Below are positions 61,527 through 64,000 of a stretch of DNA of 64,000 nucleotides, piece after piece. Both the position numbers and the translations under genes were made by a program. Each line of letters starts with the position of its first letter. Position 1 is the first letter of the stretch. The stretch is from contig JACKCC010000007.1 in NCBI GenBank assembly GCA_020634245.1, positions 186,001-250,000 of the forward strand, read 5' to 3'. The notes under the pieces are model-generated. The model made no database searches and had not been told where the DNA came from. It was given only the letters and a program-made list of their open reading frames with translations. This DNA comes from Ardenticatenaceae bacterium. GTDB taxonomy: Bacteria; Chloroflexota; Anaerolineae; Promineifilales; Promineifilaceae.

Positions 61527-62288
61527 CTAAAACCGCAGCGACATACAGGTCAGCCCGCCATCCATCTTGGCCGCTTCACTCATATTCAGTTCGATGATGT
61601 CGGCACCCCAATCGATCAGCTTTTTTCTGGTTTGCGGGTAGCCTTGCGGGATGAGAAGACGGCCGTTCACTAACAACACATTCGCCGCCGCTTCCTCCCC
61701 TTCAGGTACGACGATTTGCTCATAATCGGCCAGTTCGGGCTGGCCGGCAAAATCGGCCGTGACCAACAGCGTTTTGCCACCTACCCAATTGACGCTGGAT
61801 TTGAAATGGAGACCGGCGGCCACGGGAACGGCCGTGCAATTGTATCCATGATCGCCCAAAATCCGGGCCAACTGACCGGCTCCCGCCGCATTCGTCCGCT
61901 CCGAGAGACCCACAAAGCAGCGGCTGCCCACCATCAGCACATCCCCGCCATCCAACGTCCCCGGCGATTTTATAGGTGCAACCGGGCGATGTTGGCTCAG
62001 TACCAAAGCCATCGTTGCCTCTTCCCCCTGGCGAGATGGTGCGCCAGGCCGAGTGATGACGGCCACCTCCGGCGTCACCACCGCCACATCCTCCACAAAA
62101 TAGGCGTCGGGATGGCCGGGCAGCGTATCCAACTCAATCGTCATCAAACCCAGGGCACGCAGCGCATTAATGTAAGCAGCGTGCTGCAACATCATCAACT
62201 CATAATCCGGCGTTCCCAGTTTGGCTGTGGTAATACCCTCGGCAAAATCGAGGCCGGGTTTCCGTGTAATTGCATGCGTAAACGTCAT
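61527..62288 (-). CDS. ddaH: Dimethylarginine dimethylaminohydrolase-like amidohydrolase
   Basis: The 253-residue protein is of the DDAH/arginine deiminase superfamily. Signature parts are: THAITRKPGLDFAEGIT at the start, DAYFVEDVAVVTPEVAVITRPGAPSRQGE near residue 62, GTLDGGDVLMVGSRCFVGLSERTNAAG near 110, the catalytic His in AGLHFKSSVNWVGGKTLL near 160, and the nucleophile Cys248 in MDGGLTCMSLRF at the very end. The length fits bacterial DDAH of about 255 residues. It would hydrolyse methylated arginines to citrulline and amines. No other arginine genes lie nearby. Confidence 0.88.
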   Translation of the reverse strand: MTFTHAITRKPGLDFAEGITTAKLGTPDYELMMLQHAAYINALRALGLMTIELDTLPGHPDAYFVEDVAVVTPEVAVITRPGAPSRQGEEATMALVLSQHRPVAPIKSPGTLDGGDVLMVGSRCFVGLSERTNAAGAGQLARILGDHGYNCTAVPVAAGLHFKSSVNWVGGKTLLVTADFAGQPELADYEQIVVPEGEEAAANVLLVNGRLLIPQGYPQTRKKLIDWGADIIELNMSEAAKMDGGLTCMSLRF

Positions 62289-62422
62289 AAAATCTCACTT
62301 TCTACAAATTGCTTCCCCAATCCCTCATGTTATACTTTTTAATGTTAAATGGCCAATGATCATGTGTCTTGTCACCCATTTCCGGGTCAAATTATCATTG
62401 GTCACTAACCTGGAGAAAACAA

Positions 62423-64000
62423 ATGGAAGCAATTTTGAATGCTGAGCAGGAAGAACTGCTAAAACGAACCCGCGACGTGTTGGGCCAACTACGCGACGTG
62501 TTGGGCGACACCAGCGCCCTGCCCGAAGACCGCGCTGCCCTGGCCGAATCCATCCGCCAGTTAGACGAACTATTTTTGCTGGTTCTGGCCGGTGAATTCA
62601 ACTCCGGCAAATCCTCCTTCATCAATGCCCTGCTGGGGCAGCCGCTGCTGGAAGAAGGCGTCACCCCCACCACCAGCCAGATTTACCTGCTGAAATACGG
62701 CGACAAAGCGGAACAAAAACCGGTTGAAAAAGGCGTCTGGGTGCAGACCGCGCCGGTAGACCTGCTGCGCAAAATCAGCATCGTCGATACGCCGGGAACC
62801 AACGCCATCTTGCGCGAACACGAAGCACTGACGGCCGAATTCATCCCCCGCAGCGACCTGGTGCTGTTCATCACCTCGGCCGACCGCCCCTTCACCGAAA
62901 GCGAACGCAATTTCCTCACCCAAATCCGTGATTGGGGCAAGAAGATCGTCCTGGTCGTCAACAAGGTAGATATCCTCAACGATGAGGCCGATAAAGAAAA
63001 GGTCGTCGGGTTTGTGCGCGATTCGGCGCGCAATCTGGTAGGAGAGATTTCGGCCGTCTACGCGGTTTCGGCCAAACAGGCACAAAAAGCGAAGATGGGC
63101 CAGCCGCAGTTATGGCCGGCCAGCGGTTTTGAGCCGTTGGAGCAGTTTATTGTCGATACGTTGGATGATGACGGCCGTTTCCGCCTCAAACTGCTCAATC
63201 CCCTGGGCGTCGGTCACAAACTGGTCAAAAAACAGCTTGATTCCCGCGAAGCCGACCTGGACTCGCTCAGAGACGACGGCCAACTGCTGGACGACATCGA
63301 GCGCCAGATGACCTACTACGACGAAGACATGCAGCGCAATTTCAAAGCTCGCCTCAGCGAAATCGACAATTTGCTTTACGACATGGAAAAGCGGGGCAAC
63401 GAGTTCTTCGACGAAACGATGCGCCTGGGCCGCATCCCCGATTTGCTGCGTTCCAAACGAATCGAACGGGCTTTTGAGCAGGAAGTGGTCAACGACACGC
63501 CGCAGCTTATCGAAAAGCGCGTGGGCGAGTTGGTGGATTGGATGGTAGAGCAGGATTTACGCCAGTGGACGGCCGTTGCCGACCACATGGCCAAACGCAA
63601 AGAAGACCAGCGCCACCGCATCGTCGGCGAAGCCGGACCGCGCGAAGGCACGCTGGCCTACGACCGGCAGCGCCTGGTCGATTCCATCGGCGCGGCCACC
63701 CATCGTGCTGTAGAAAGTTATGATCGCCAACACGAAGCTGAGCAAATGGCCGATTCAGCCCGGCAGGCAGTGGTCAACACCGGTCTGGCCGGCGTCGGTG
63801 TGGGGCTGGGTGTGGCCATTGCTATCGCTGCCCACGTTGTCTGGGTCGATGTAACCGGCGTTTTAGCCGGAGTCGCCGCCGCGGCCATCGGTCTGCTTAT
63901 CCTGCCCGCCCGCCGCCGCAAAGCCAAAGCCGAACTGGAAGCAAAGCTGGCCGATCTACGGCAAAAGCTGATGAGCAGTCTCACCGACCAGTTTGACCGC
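62423..64000 (+). CDS. Dynamin-like GTPase (3' end off window)
   Basis: The ATG at 62423 follows tggagaa; 526 codons run open to the window edge, so the C-terminus is missing. The GTPase domain has the P-loop LAGEFNSGKSSFINALLG near residue 57, switch I Thr in VTPTTSQIYLL, the G3 motif VDTPGTNAI near 120 and the G4 motif VNKVD near 175. A long helical region (about residues 260-445) follows, and near residues 455-495 two hydrophobic helices (VVNTGLAGVGVGLGVAIAIAAHVVW and GVLAGVAAAAIGLLILPARR) end in a basic stretch, as in bacterial dynamin-like proteins. It should bind and remodel membranes. The next gene is outside the window. Confidence 0.9.
   Translation, partial: MEAILNAEQEELLKRTRDVLGQLRDVLGDTSALPEDRAALAESIRQLDELFLLVLAGEFNSGKSSFINALLGQPLLEEGVTPTTSQIYLLKYGDKAEQKPVEKGVWVQTAPVDLLRKISIVDTPGTNAILREHEALTAEFIPRSDLVLFITSADRPFTESERNFLTQIRDWGKKIVLVVNKVDILNDEADKEKVVGFVRDSARNLVGEISAVYAVSAKQAQKAKMGQPQLWPASGFEPLEQFIVDTLDDDGRFRLKLLNPLGVGHKLVKKQLDSREADLDSLRDDGQLLDDIERQMTYYDEDMQRNFKARLSEIDNLLYDMEKRGNEFFDETMRLGRIPDLLRSKRIERAFEQEVVNDTPQLIEKRVGELVDWMVEQDLRQWTAVADHMAKRKEDQRHRIVGEAGPREGTLAYDRQRLVDSIGAATHRAVESYDRQHEAEQMADSARQAVVNTGLAGVGVGLGVAIAIAAHVVWVDVTGVLAGVAAAAIGLLILPARRRKAKAELEAKLADLRQKLMSSLTDQFDR

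Larger units (their letters stand above)
333..63576. repeat. Dispersed HIP1-like palindromic octamer ACGGCCGT
   Basis: The perfect palindrome ACGGCCGT, often extended to AACGGCCGTT, recurs about 87 times by hand count between these first and last copies, on average once per roughly 0.7 kb. It lies mostly inside coding regions in all three frames, giving Asn-Gly-Arg, Thr-Ala-Val or Arg-Pro, and also in spacers. Examples start at 333, 9386, 12143, 19013, 25167, 25191, 35656, 46100, 55921 and 60964. It resembles in behaviour the HIP1 octamer of cyanobacteria, though the sequence differs. Its function is unknown. The count is manual and may be off by a few. Confidence 0.85.

Overview
The window looks like a chromosomal segment of a Chloroflexota bacterium, probably Anaerolineae- or Ardenticatenia-like. 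This is an inference from gene content: lipoproteins with Thr/Pro linkers and LxxAC lipoboxes, a DUF3048 lipoprotein, a bc-type complex with a multiheme cytochrome c, large Aap-type amino-acid permeases, DinG with an exonuclease domain, bacterial Elp3, and spacers full of palindromic word repeats. No rRNA, tRNA or CRISPR array was recognised. One strong global signature is the octamer ACGGCCGT, seen about 87 times by hand count, inside genes and spacers, on the pattern of cyanobacterial HIP1.

Layout. 1-2.2 kb: two leftward nucleoside/BMP-type ABC permeases, the first running off the window. 2.5-8.6 kb: an M50-type membrane protease with TPRs, a Phd/MazF toxin-antitoxin pair, a beta-propeller membrane protein and a DinG exonuclease-helicase. 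8.9-16.2 kb: a PPC-repeat lipoprotein, an OmpR/HisKA two-component pair flanked by inverted copies of a 63-bp palindromic element, an SHMT-like PLP enzyme and a family 39 glycosyltransferase. 16.2-20.8 kb: a tandem DTG aspartic protease, an IS1-family copy with one nonsense codon, a methyltransferase and a secreted zinc metalloprotease. 20.9-26.1 kb: a leftward respiratory cluster (DUF2202 lipoprotein, cytochrome b, DUF4405 membrane cytochrome, Rieske protein, triheme cytochrome c).

26.1-30.3 kb is a decay zone. It holds a PadR-type operator, an IS1-family remnant with intact 8-bp target duplication, the PadR gene, a fragment of a DNA methyltransferase, a decayed IS701-like element with terminal inverted repeats and a 4-bp duplication, and an orphan membrane protein. 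30.4-35.7 kb returns to housekeeping: RlmI-like methyltransferase, a Cys/Met PLP enzyme, an aminotransferase and homoserine kinase. 35.4-41.9 kb: a phosphatase and a MacAB-like efflux operon with two adaptors. 42.2-49.4 kb: MtaB, an intact IS inserted in a palindromic spacer, a serine hydrolase, an aminotransferase and Elp3. 49.5-55.2 kb: an AapJQMP-type amino-acid importer with an unusual permease. 56-64 kb: a DUF3048 lipoprotein, an S9 peptidase, a clan GH-A lipoprotein, a GNAT enzyme, a DDAH-type hydrolase and a dynamin-like GTPase running off the end.

The most unusual items are the AapQ permease carrying a segment that resembles half of its partner binding protein, the HIP1-like octamer, the 63-bp inverted element, the displaced PadR operator, and several genes whose 3' ends lie inside spacer repeats.
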